A DNA stretch of 64,000 nt from Odontesthes bonariensis. Lineage: Eukaryota > Chordata > Actinopteri > Atheriniformes > Atherinopsidae. Both the position numbers and the translations under genes were made by a program. Within the stretch, counting starts at the first letter, position 1, and every line of letters begins with the position of its first letter. Under the pieces are notes generated by a model, which was not told where the DNA came from, did not search any database, and saw nothing but the letters and a program-made list of their open reading frames with translations. Below, piece by piece: positions 11,501-21,400 of this stretch. The DNA lies in assembly GCF_027942865.1 (NCBI RefSeq), contig NW_027457371.1, forward strand, positions 62,001 through 126,000. The letters run 5' to 3'.

Positions 11501-13146
11501 TAAACAGCATAGTTTGTGCCTGTATGAGCTTGCCCATAGGAAACCGTTTCATGGCCGAATATCTCAAGAGAGCAGCCAGACGCCTCGCGAATATCTTCGG
11601 AACAGCTCCAAATGTTCAACAACAAGCAGGGGTGATTAGAACATCATGCTATAATGTGAAATCAAGGGCCCAATGTCAAAAAAACGCTCTTATCCTTTAA
11701 GATTTGCTTGCGACGGGCAAGGTGACCGTCGCTGGCCAGGGTACTGAAGTGCCACTGACTGAGAGCTCAGCGGATGACGGGTGAGCGTAGAATAAATCCT
11801 GCATCGTGAATTAGGGGGGTGCCGAATTTCGTTGCACTGAAATTCCACCGAATGACAGCTCAGTGGAGAATAAACGGGCCCTGCAACGGCCACGGGCCCC
11901 GGTGCGGCTGAACCTGCTATAGTTACGCGCCTGACTACGGTTAAGTTTTTATCTCGGCTCACCTTTGTTGAACCCCTTTCACTAAACGTGCAGCTAAAAA
12001 TTGTTCAAAGGACAAACTGAAAAGCATACAGACACGAAGAGGTGAAAGCAGCGAGGCGACGTGATGGTGGTAATATGTGTTTGGGGTCATTTTTGCTGGC
12101 GCGGTTTAGATTAATTTGTCTCTTTAGTGGGAAGGGCCGCTGCAAATTTACACTTGCAACATGTATCAAGAAACGTGAGGAATGACTGTCTGCAAACAGA
12201 TTTCTTTTGGACAATGTTGAACCTTTTTTGTTACAAACCACGCTCGGCAGCTGTGCTGTTATCACAGTTGAAGGATGAGAAAGCATCTGTGACAGACAAA
12301 ACAAGAGCCTTGGAGGTGGCTTAATTTCAAAATTATATAAGAAATAGGAGCACACTTTGTGCCAAAGCATTGTTTTAAAAAGACTTACTTTCTGAAGTTA
12401 AGATTTGAGACACATTTGAAGATACACCACAAACTTGAGGGCAAGTTGAAAAGCCCTTGTGTTCTGTATGTGTACAAAGAGCAAAGGTTTTTATCCTGCA
12501 GTGCAGATTTAATCAGTTTTATAACCATCTCTTTGAATTATTACATGAGTTTCCCATCATGGTTGCTACGCACACATTTTTCAGCCTCTTAATTTCCTGG
12601 TCCCTAACTTCAGATGCCAAAGCTAATCTTTGTACTCTCTGATTTCATAATACCAGAGAAATGCAGTAAATTCTGGCGTCTGCTGTTCTCTGAGAAAGTT
12701 GATGCGAATGCTTTTTTTGGCCCTAGGAGATGCATGTGATTCACAAATTCAAAGAGGACTTTTATGGGGAGATTATCAGTGTTGTCATGGTGGGCTACAT
12801 CCGTCCAGAAAGGAGCTACGACTCACTCGGTACGCCTTGCCTTAAAGTTCTTATCTTTCACACCTTCGTATTTTAGTTGGTGTTTGGAGATGTTTTTGCT
12901 TTTGTTTTTTTTTCCTCCACAATGCCCACTCTTAAGTTTGTTCTCCTCTGCACATGTTTACCTGTCCTAACAGAGGCTCTCATTGTGGCCATCAACAATG
13001 ACATTGAGGAGGCCAAGATGAAGCTGGAGCTCCCAGAACATCGCAAACTGAAAGAGGACAACTTCTTCACCAGCACGACCAGCTCGACTTCAGTCACACC
13101 CTCCACCACTGCATCCACGTCTCAGACTATTACGAACGGTCACTGA
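2580..13146 (+). CDS. rfk: Riboflavin kinase (ATP:riboflavin 5'-phosphotransferase), complete, 4 coding exons
   Basis: Coding exons are 2580-2661, 4290-4441, 12727-12829 and 12974-13146. They total 510 nt and encode 169 residues, with matching phases and GT-AG junctions throughout. The protein phosphorylates riboflavin to FMN, the first committed step of FMN/FAD synthesis in the cytosol. The N-terminus MKSLPYFCRGEVIRGFGRGS and the following GIPTANFP are the flavokinase signature; the PTAN Thr/Asn positions bind the nucleotide and Mg. STGIYYGWA and SIGWNPYYKN follow in exon 2, and KEDFYGE with RPE in exon 3. The C-terminus ends NGH, as in mammals, but is preceded by a Ser/Thr-rich insert that makes the protein somewhat longer than the human enzyme of about 155 aa. 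The start is chosen because it gives the family N-terminus. Intron 2 is greatly expanded by transposons (see hAT entry). Confidence 0.96.
3287..4158. mobile_element. Foldback (palindromic) MITE flanked by TTAA, rfk intron 1
   Basis: The left arm (from TTAAAGCGATACTCC at 3287) is the reverse complement of the right arm (ending GGAGTATCGCTTTAA at 4158). The arms are about 390 bp long, with an AT-rich loop around 3690-3765. Both ends carry TTAA, the target duplicated by piggyBac- and Kolobok-type transposases. No ORF is present, so it is non-autonomous. The arms differ by a few substitutions and small indels, so it is not a recent perfect palindrome. Confidence 0.85.
4956..5379 (+). repeat. 424-bp TTAA-flanked MITE, copy A
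   Basis: The element starts TTAAAGCTGCCGTCGGC and ends CCGACCGCAGCTTTAA, so it has inverted termini inside TTAA. Another copy of equal length in the opposite orientation lies at 9769-10192. The two are highly similar along their whole length, including the CAATCACGTTAGG and CAGCCGGGAGCG blocks. There is no coding potential, only spurious short ORFs. Confidence 0.85.
7393..9476 (+). mobile_element. L2-clade LINE, 5'-truncated, inserted in the hAT (copy 1)
   Basis: The open ORF2 part runs to 9280 and encodes the linker and reverse transcriptase: [34 protein letters not shown], and a C-terminal tail ending SCGYA. The 3' end is a (TTGAT)n tail, typical of L2. TACA at 7389-7392 is repeated at 9477-9480 as a short target duplication. 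Removing the insert rejoins the hAT reading frame (QPHVAACVVFEQW). Two catalytic Asp positions are changed to Tyr: FYTVDH instead of FDTVDH (codon 8198-8200) and YADY instead of YADD (codon 8459-8461). This copy is therefore catalytically dead even though the frame is open. Confidence 0.9.
9769..10192 (-). repeat. 424-bp TTAA-flanked MITE, copy B (inverted relative to copy A)
   Basis: It starts TTAAAGCTGCGGTGGGCAAC and ends GCCGACGGCAGCTTTAA. It is the reverse complement of the 4956-5379 element with a few substitutions. It splits the N-terminal part of the hAT transposase, so it inserted after the hAT did. Confidence 0.85.
11128..11700. mobile_element. Foldback MITE flanked by TTAA (second family)
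   Basis: It begins TTAAAGGATAAGACCGG and ends CTCTTATCCTTTAA. Long inverted arms share GACATTGGGCCCTTGATTTC near the tips and TCCGGGTTA...GCGACGCACCTCCACG further in. TTAA is present at both ends. It lies inside the right part of the hAT element and encodes nothing. Confidence 0.8.
11942..12726. other. Remainder of rfk intron 2
   Basis: No gene, repeat boundary or conserved exon was recognised between the right end of the hAT and the third rfk exon. Open frames here are short and lack family resemblance. Confidence 0.5.
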
Positions 13147-13811
13147 CAGCTGGCAGTGACAGCAGCGCTTTGTGCACGCACTCACACAGACCAGATGAGC
13201 ACAGTTGTCTATATACACACACACGCAGACACAGACAGGTTGTTTATATGCACAGCCTTATTCTGAAACCTGTCAGCGGGCGCAACATGCATATAATCAT
13301 AAACAGCCAATCTGTTTTGATATATTTTTCTTTTTTCTTTGTCAGTGTTCCTGTTTGAAAGAGCTTGCTGGAATTATTTTTTTTTCCTTTTTTGCAGTCA
13401 ATTATTAGATTACTGTTCTCTTCTCTTTTTTTGTTCATCTTCACACCAGACTGCCTCTTTGCATCTCATTGGTCCTGCTGAGCATTTTATAAGAGAACAC
13501 TGGTAAATTACAGATTTTTGGCAAGATATCGAACAGAAAAAAACAGTTTTGTAATAGCGCACCAAACAGACTGTAAATTCAACTCTGTGAATGCTGTCCT
13601 CCTACCTTAAGGTGGTTGAGAGAAGGTTTCAGCATTATTATCTGTAACGTACTGTGGCCTCGAAGTCAGAAAATGTTGTGTAACATTGTCCCCCTGGTTT
13701 TCTCATTTTTCACCCCTCTTCTAGAGCCTTATTCATCACTTGCCCTGAAAACCTCTACATTGGACCAGAGATTTTATTTGTGGTTTTGAGGCATTAAAAA
13801 TAAAAAATAAA
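13147..13811 (+). promoter_or_regulatory. rfk: rfk 3' untranslated region with poly(A) signals
   Basis: After the TGA the sequence is AT-rich with a CACACA-type tract near 13215. Two AATAAA hexamers occur at 13799-13804 and 13806-13811 and are the likely cleavage/polyadenylation signals. Transcript ends were not measured. Confidence 0.55.
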
Positions 13812-15972
13812 CGCTTGCTAGATAGGACAAATTCAATAACTTGCAGCATGGTTATTTTTTTATGAAAGCTAAGCAAATGTGTTTTGATAGACAGGCTTTT
13901 TTCCCACTGTTTCAGCATATTCATTTGCTGGATTTAAGTATCTTGACACTTGGTCGTTGATAATCTAAAGAACACAGTAAAGCTTAATAACAAAGCAGGT
14001 GCTTCTGCTCGTGGTTTATTCACTCACAGTTCTAGTGACACATTGGTAGATGGTAGTACGAATTAGAAAAAAACAACAACTCACCAATCCTGTTAGACAA
14101 CCACAGGCTTTTAATTGCACGAAGAGCAATGTTAGAAAGTTGCTTAGAACTGGAAATTGTTCAACATGTATACGACTCCTAATAACTCTCTCTACAGCAA
14201 ATATACTACACGTATGTTTTGTTCAGAGGGACTTTTCAAGTTCTTAACAAATATATTCCAAAACAGCTGGCAAAACCCTGAAGGAGTATCTCTTTATAGT
14301 GTGTGTGTGTGTGTGTATACTTGAGAGATTACATGAAATTGTCAAAGATAAAACTACAAGTCTCAACAGTTATTTGAACCCCCTGTAAAAAATAGTTTTA
14401 GGTGATAAAATATTTAAGTCTGCATATGTGATTATTGGATTTTAAGTCTGTTGGATTCATTATTTTTGTTTATTAAAGTGTTAAATAGGCAGCGAAAGAT
14501 GTGACCACATTTTCTGAATGTTGACTTAATCATGCAACCGGAGGTGCGATCCTGTTTTTCGGCCGATGGCTTTTCTTCTTCTTCTTCTTCTGCTCTCCGT
14601 GTACATTGTTTTCATTACTTTCTTAACCAGCCAAATGAAAGCGGTGTAATCGGATGTGTCGCTTCGTCAAATCTTTCAAAGATTTGAAGAGGGCAGCGCT
14701 CGTAACCCTGAAACGTGTTACTTTACTTTGTCACTGCGGTGAGGCTCGTGTTTCCAGGTCCCATTTGTTGGAATAATTCGCTGTAGTTTACACAGGGACC
14801 GGGGTTGCTGCACACTGACTGAAAGCTCTGTTTTAATCCATCGTGTTTTACATCATTTTATTAAATGAAAAATTTGATCAAATATATTTCAAAGTTCATT
14901 TTTGATGTTTTTACATGTTAAAAAAAAAAAAAAAAAGAATGTAAATGATGCTTCAGGAAAAATGAACCTTATAGAAAATACTTGTGGCCTTGCTGTTTTG
15001 GGACTTTGCATCCACAGTTGAGACCTTTCTTTTAGCTTCTGCCATGTTGCACAGATGCGAATTATAGTTGATTTATTTTTTATCTTTTTTGAATATATAA
15101 TTGAGATGATCGTCATCTTCCCTTTTATTTGTGCTCCTGAAAGGAACTGTGAAGTGGAACACTGTAAGCAAAACAGATTCCACTGTGTGCGTCGAAACAA
15201 GCGAAACAATGAAGTGCATTTTGCGTATTATGTTTCTAATCCAGACACGACAAGTTCTACTGGAAATCAGGTATTTCTAACTGGCAAAGCGAGATTAATG
15301 CACGTTTAACATGCACGGCTTAACAAAAAGTCAGTTGAAAAAAATATATAGTCATTACATAAAACATTCAGTTGTTCACAAAGGCAGAAATTAAATGCAA
15401 ACAGAAAGAAAATAGCATAAAAACTACGAAATTATGAACCATCTCAAAGGGTTATAGGCTAGTTTGAAAAAGTGATCAAATAAGTGCAAGTGGCATACAA
15501 CTTTAAATGATATATTTGAATATATATATATATATTGTTTTTGAACAACCACTACTAAAATGTTATGTTGTCAAATGAATGAATGGAATTAAAAAAAAAA
15601 AAAGAATAAATAAAAGTATCTCAGACCCATTTATTAACACCCAACACTGACATTTCATTACAGCCTCACAAACTTGTATGTAGCCGCCCGGAGGCTTCTT
15701 GGATCCGTCTGCTTTGTTGTAATCGCATCATTTCCTCAAATAAGTCAGAAAGCCGTTAGACTGACTAAAGTTCCTACAACCTCAGTGAACCAAGACATGA
15801 TGTTAAAAGGGTCTGATTTATTCCAGTGTCTTTATCACGGTGGCAAAGTCAGGAGAGCAGTCTGAGAACATCTGAAAGGCTTTTGTGAAAAAACTATTTC
15901 AGAAGCCACATGAAATTCACCTTAAAGTTCTCGTTTCAGCACTTTTTGACGCCATGGTTTACTGCTGAGCTG
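13812..15972. other. AT-rich intergenic spacer
   Basis: No gene was recognised. It contains low-complexity tracts: a CTT run near 14574, a (GT)n of about 20 bp near 14300, poly(A) near 14920 and 15590, and (TA)n near 15520. The ERV insertion site GCTG is at its right edge. Confidence 0.5.
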
Positions 15973-16370
15973 TGTAAGGGAAAAATTAATTCCTATATAC
16001 ATTGTTTGAGTGTTACTCTGTATCACCCGGTAATAACTCATTTAAGACACTTGTTTTTCTCTTTTCTCCCTCTTTCAATGAGGGTATTGTGCTCTTATGA
16101 TTTAACAACTTTAAGGAGTTTGACAGGGAAGATGGCACGGTACCGAGGTGCCTTGGCTGGAGAAAGGGAGGAAAGATAGATAACAAAGTCTTGAACATAT
16201 CAAAGGAGTGACTACGTATTAACCTGTATATTAACTGACTTGTTTTCGCCTAAGAGTCAGAGCAACTCTGAACTCTGTTCTGTGTTGTTCTCTCTTGCAA
16301 GATATTATTAAAAGCATCTTATCTCCTCAGAAAATAACTGACTCTGTGCCTTACTAAAATTTCCGCAACA
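15973..16370 (+). repeat. 5' LTR of the provirus
   Basis: It runs from TGTAAGGG to CCGCAACA, 398 bp, with TG...CA ends. By eye it differs from the 3' LTR by about nine substitutions and one 2-bp indel. It differs by only about three substitutions from the solo LTR at 59224-59621. Confidence 0.95.
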
Positions 16371-16374
16371 ATCT

Positions 16375-16392
16375 TGGCGTCACCAACAGGAT
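16375..16392 (+). other. Primer binding site, tRNA-Ser-like
   Basis: TGGCGTCACCAACAGGAT starts 4 nt after the LTR. From memory it is complementary, with about one mismatch, to the 3' end of a vertebrate serine tRNA (...CTGTTCGTGACGCCA). This should be compared with the host tRNA set. Confidence 0.65.
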
Positions 16393-16785
16393 CCCTCGAC
16401 TGGTTTACCTGGACCGGACCGCAGTGCCTGATCAGCCTGGACTGAAGCTCCAGCCTCATACCTCCAAGGCCTTTCGGAGAGAGAGGGCTGACGGGTCCGT
16501 TTCCTGGATATCAGCGCTGGGGTCATCTTTTGAAACACAGTAATCTGGGGCGGTAAGATTGCTTTCTGTTATTATTTGGAAAAGAGGGTTTTCCCGGTTG
16601 TGTCATTAGCGAGACAGAGATTTCACGGGTAAGTGAATCTTAAATCAGTCCGAAGAAGTGTGACTGAATCAGTCCGAGGAAGTGTGACTGAAGTAGTACT
16701 CCGAAGAAGTGTGAGTACAGATTAAGGTCCTCATTGGAGACGTCCTTTGAATGAAGGAATATATTCCCCCATTCCAAGTCCGAGA

Positions 16786-18498
16786 ATGGGAAACAGTAAG
16801 TCTCGGGCTTCTGACCCTCCCGGGGGACCCAAGTATGATGAAATGATAAAAAAATATGGTCCGGAGAGTGTAAAATGGACTACTTATTAGATAAAAAATT
16901 GGGGTTTTCCCCCTGAAGGTTCTTTTAAAATGTCTGAAATAAGAAAATTAGAAGAGAAGATTTGCAAATGTGAGAAAGATATGAAAAAAAAAACAGTGAA
17001 GGTTAAACAGTGGGAAAAATTGGAAGAATGTAAGAAAGGTATAGAGTGTTGGAAAAAGGAAAGTGAAGTGAGAGAAAGAAAGAAAAATGCTAAACAAATG
17101 CCAGGACGGAATGATGATGATAATGCAGTATGTGGACGAAAAGATAATTTATCTCTGACTAAGACTGAATCTCCTTTTAAGCCACCACCATATTCTACTG
17201 GTAACATTTTTTCTTCTCCCTTTTCATCCGCACCTCTTTACCCTACACTGAGCGCTCTCGCTGTGCCGGATCCGGACCTGGACTCCTGCCCTCCACGACG
17301 CCTACAACAACAACAACTACAGCCACAACAACAACTACAACAACAACAACAACTACAGCCAGACACACCACAAACATCGGTTTATGGGAAGAGGGAAATT
17401 CTCCAAACTTCTCCAGGAGAAATCTCTCCTCACCCACAACATCTGTCACACCAGTCTGAAGATGAAGAAAAGGAGGAAGTTGAATTCTACAGTGTACCAG
17501 CCCAAAACCTTTTAATGCAAGTAAAAAAACTCCTCTCCCCACAATCTGGAAGTCGGAAATCTCAACGTGTGAAAAAACCAACCCAGATCCAAACCATGCC
17601 TATGGTTGAAGTTGCAGGTCCAGTTGGACCATTACTGGTCTATCGACCCTGGACTGAGACTGACATCATCGAAGCATCACGAAGTCTCCCGGATCCAGAG
17701 AATTCTGGACCCTGATTTGCTGACGAGTTGCGAGGCTTCTGCGCACAATTCCGCCCGACCGGAGTGGAACTGCGTCGCATATTGACAAGAAAGTTTAAAC
17801 AAACCGACCTCTGCAAATTAGAGGCGGGTTTGCCACAACCGGATCTGCAACCTACTAACAGTAAGCCTGGACATAATGACAACATTCATTACGAAGCAGC
17901 CATCCAGAGACTGTGTCAAACCATCACCACTCAGTTTCCGACCAAAATCAACATGTCCCACATTTACACCTGTAAACAGAAACCCGGTGAAGGGACTGAG
18001 GACTTCATACACCGCATCCTCGAGGAGGTGAGCAAACACAGTGGTCATCAGAGACCAACGGATTTGGGCCATGAACCAGGACCATGGGAGAGTATTGCAT
18101 GCGATGCAATAATTAAAGGCCTGATGCCAGATGTCGCCTCTGAAGTAAAAAACATCTACGTGGGATGGTGTGAGGGTCCTGGTCTAATTGACGTCCGCCG
18201 ATATGCCCGACATGCCCAGAACCAAGTTGAGACCCGTCAAATAGCCAGAAAGGACAAGACTGAAAAGGAGCTGCATTTGGCAGCCATGAACATGTATTAC
18301 GCAGTTGGTGATGTGACAGGTCACCCCGGAAACAGAGGACGAGGTCGGGGACGTGGACGTGGACGTGGAAGGGGAGGTCGACGTGGACCACACCTGAACT
18401 ATGACTCAAATGTTTGTTTTTACTGTGGCCAGACTGGACACTGGAAGCAGGACTGTCCACAGCTGAGAAGTGATGAAACTGAGCAAAAGGCTGACTGA
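16786..18498 (+). pseudogene. gag: ERV gag, with in-frame stops
   Basis: The start ATG gives MGNSK, a classical N-myristoylation signal for matrix protein. The frame is interrupted by TAG at 16888-16890 and TGA at 17713-17715, then runs to TGA at 18496-18498. Order: matrix and a charged, Lys/Glu-rich coiled segment; a Pro/Gln-rich stretch with CAA runs near 17300; a capsid-like region with QKPGEGTEDFIHRIL; then an Arg/Gly tract and one zinc knuckle CFYCGQTGHWKQDC (CX2CX4HX4C) of nucleocapsid. The two internal stops make it non-functional. Confidence 0.9.
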
Positions 18499-21400
18499 GG
18501 GTGGGAGGCGGGTTCCGGACGTCACACGCCAGCGGAGCCTCAACAAATGGGTGATAACACAACACACACACATGCTTTTCCTGCTCTGTGCAATGAAGAG
18601 ACGCTTGCTGACTGTAACTCACATAGTAAAGTTTTGCATGCTATTTCTGTCCTAGAGCAAAGATGTTCACCTCAGGTGATAGGAACTTATGCTCATTTGA
18701 CATCTGAAGCCTACAAGGCTTTTCCAACTTTTCAGCTTAGTATTTTGGGGAAACAAGTAACATTTCTGGTTGACTCTGGGGCTACATCATCAGGAGAGAA
18801 GTCAGGGGAATTTGATCGTCCTCCAAAGCTAAGTTGAAACTACGTCTATTCCATGTCTGCATCAGGTCAGGTTGTGAAGGAGAAAATGACAACGCCCATT
18901 GCGTGTGTCACTCCCGATGGGCTCTCCTTCAAGCACTCATTTTTGTTATCAGAGCTGTGTCCCATTAACCTGATGGGCCGTGATCTGATGTGTAAACTGG
19001 GCATTATTTTAACTTCCACACCAGAGGGTGTTAAGGTTATGTTGCAGCCTGAGAAGGTTTTTACAGCGGTGCAGTTTGACTCATCAGCACTTACATATGC
19101 TTATGAGTGGAAACTTCCCAGCTCTCCTTCCTCACAACAGCTCGTGGAGGAAGCAAAAGCTTTAGTTTCACCCCTTTCTGATTTCATGCAACCTGCTGAT
19201 CTGCACTGTACATCACACATTTCTTTGGGGCCTGACTATGTCTATGAGAAGAAGTGGTTTCGCACTCCTTTTGAAAAAATATGTACGTCTACTTTATTTT
19301 GGAATTCACAAACTGCTGCACTGGCTGTGTGTCTCACTCCAGAGCAGTTAGAGTTTTTTAATGTTTGTGGTACTCGCCCTCACATCTCCTTGGCCAAACC
19401 TACACATTGGCACTGGCAGTGTGTGGGAGAGTTTTTTGCAACCTGTAAAAAAGAAACTGATTGGACAGTTTCACCTGCTGATCCAAATTTGTTGTTTTCT
19501 GAACGATTGTCAGCATACAAGAAAACCTTTTTGAGCACAATGCATTGTCAAAAAACTGTGGAACTAGTTTCCACTACAGAATCACATTTTGAAGCATGTT
19601 TTTTATCTGAAACAGATCTGTCTTCGTTACCCATGTTGGCTGAAGTGCCCACTGATCTTTGGGCTAAAAGCAAAAATGATGTGGGGTTGATAAAAGGCTG
19701 TGAACCGGTAATTGTCACCCCTAAATCGGACTTTCGCCCGTGTAAAAAACAATACCCTTTGAAGCCTGAAGCAATCAAAGGGATCAAGCCTGTTTTTCAA
19801 TCTTTTCAGAAAACAGGCGTCATTGTTCCCTGTGAAAATTCACCTGTGCGCACTCCATTATTTCCTGTTAGAAAGATTAGAGATGCTGGCCAGCCAGATG
19901 AATGGCGTTTTGTGCAGGACCTCCAAGCAGTGAATGCTGCAGTTCAGCCACGTGCTCCCACTGTGCCCAGTCCACACACTATTTTGTCTCAAATTCCATC
20001 AGATGCACAGTTTTTCTCAGTTGTTGACTTGTCTAACGCATTTTTCTCTGTCCCTGTGCATCCTGACAGCCAGTTTTGGTTTGCCTTTGAATTTGAGGGG
20101 GAATCTTGGACTTTTACCCGGTTATGCCAGGGATATTGTGAAAGTCCCACTATTTACAATGCTGCCCTCAAAGCTAGTTTGGAACCACTCCAACTAACCC
20201 AAGGCTCTGCTCTTTTGCAGTACGTAGATGACATCCTTTTATGCAGCCCATCCAAGCAACAGTGTGAAAAAGACACAGTGGCCCTGCTCAAGCATCTTCA
20301 TTCTTGTGGCCACAAAGCCAGCCTTTCTAAATTGCAGTTTGTTCAGGACAAAGTCACCTTTTTGGGCCATGTGATTTCCAAAGAGGGGCGCTCACTTTCT
20401 CCTAAACGCGTTGCTGCTGTTCAGAACATTCCTAAACCAGTTACTAAAAAACAGCTCATGTCCTTTTTAGGCATAACATCTTACTGCAGGAACTTCATTC
20501 CTAACTACTCTTCTCTCGAAGCTCCTTTAGGTTCTCTTATCCACGGGAAAGGCCTCCAGTCAGCTGATGGTGTTCCATGGACTTCTGAGGCTGAATCAGC
20601 CTTCACTCAGCTTAAGCTGGCTCTTCAAACAGCTCCTACACTTGGTATCCCAGATCCTCATAAACCTTTCACACAGGCAGTTGATGAGAAGCGTGGTTGT
20701 ATGACATCTGTTCTTATGCAGGAACACGGGGGAAGACAAAGGCCAGTGGCTTATTTCTCCGCAAAGTTGGACCCTGTGGCTGCAGGTCTGCCTGGTTGTC
20801 TTTGTGCTGTTGCAGCTGCAGAGAAAGCTGTCCTGGCCTCCCGAGATATTGTAGGCTACAGTAATTTGACTGTTTTGGTTCCTCATTCTGTTGCCATTAT
20901 TCTTCTTGAGCAGAAAACCTCACATCTTTCAGCTGCTCGCTGGCTCAGATACACCTCTGTGCTCCTTGATATGCCAAATGTCACTGTTAAACGTTGTACT
21001 GTTCTGAATCCGGCTACGTTGCTTCCCACTCCTGATGATGGGGAGCCGCATGACTGCGTAGTTGTTCTGGAACAGGTTTGTACACCCAGACCTGATCTTT
21101 CTGACATTCCTCTTCCCAACTCTGACATGATTCTTTCTGTAGATGGATCAGCTTTGCGTGATCCAGCCACAGGTACTAACTGTGTTGGGTTTGCAGTATG
21201 CTCTTCACATGACACTTTGCTGTCTGGCTCCCTTCCTAAACACTTCTCTGCCCAAACTGCTGAACTCATTGCACTCACTGAAGCATGTAAGCTGGCAGCT
21301 GGTAAGTCTGTCACCATTTACACAGATTCCAGATATGCTTTTGGTGTTGTTCATGACTTTGGTGCGCTGTGGAAACACAGACATTTCCTTAAATCAGATG

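Larger units (their letters stand above)
4881..11933 (-). mobile_element. hAT transposon (ZMYM-like), decayed and nested, in rfk intron 2
   Basis: The element is bounded by an 8-bp target duplication, ACTACGGT at 4873-4880 and again at 11934-11941. It has short inverted termini, CAGTCGCGTAA on the left and TTACGCGCCTG on the right, with a second shared block (CGGGCCCCGGTGCG) just inside each end. The transposase remnants run on the minus strand, right to left. Nested insertions account for much of its 7.05 kb: MITE copies at 4956-5379 and 9769-10192, an L2 LINE at 7393-9476 and a TTAA foldback at 11128-11700. It is antisense to rfk. Confidence 0.85.

Noticed and set aside
17243-17581. Minus-strand poly-Val ORF
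   Set aside because: It is the antisense shadow of the CAA/CAG-rich Pro/Gln stretch of ERV gag.
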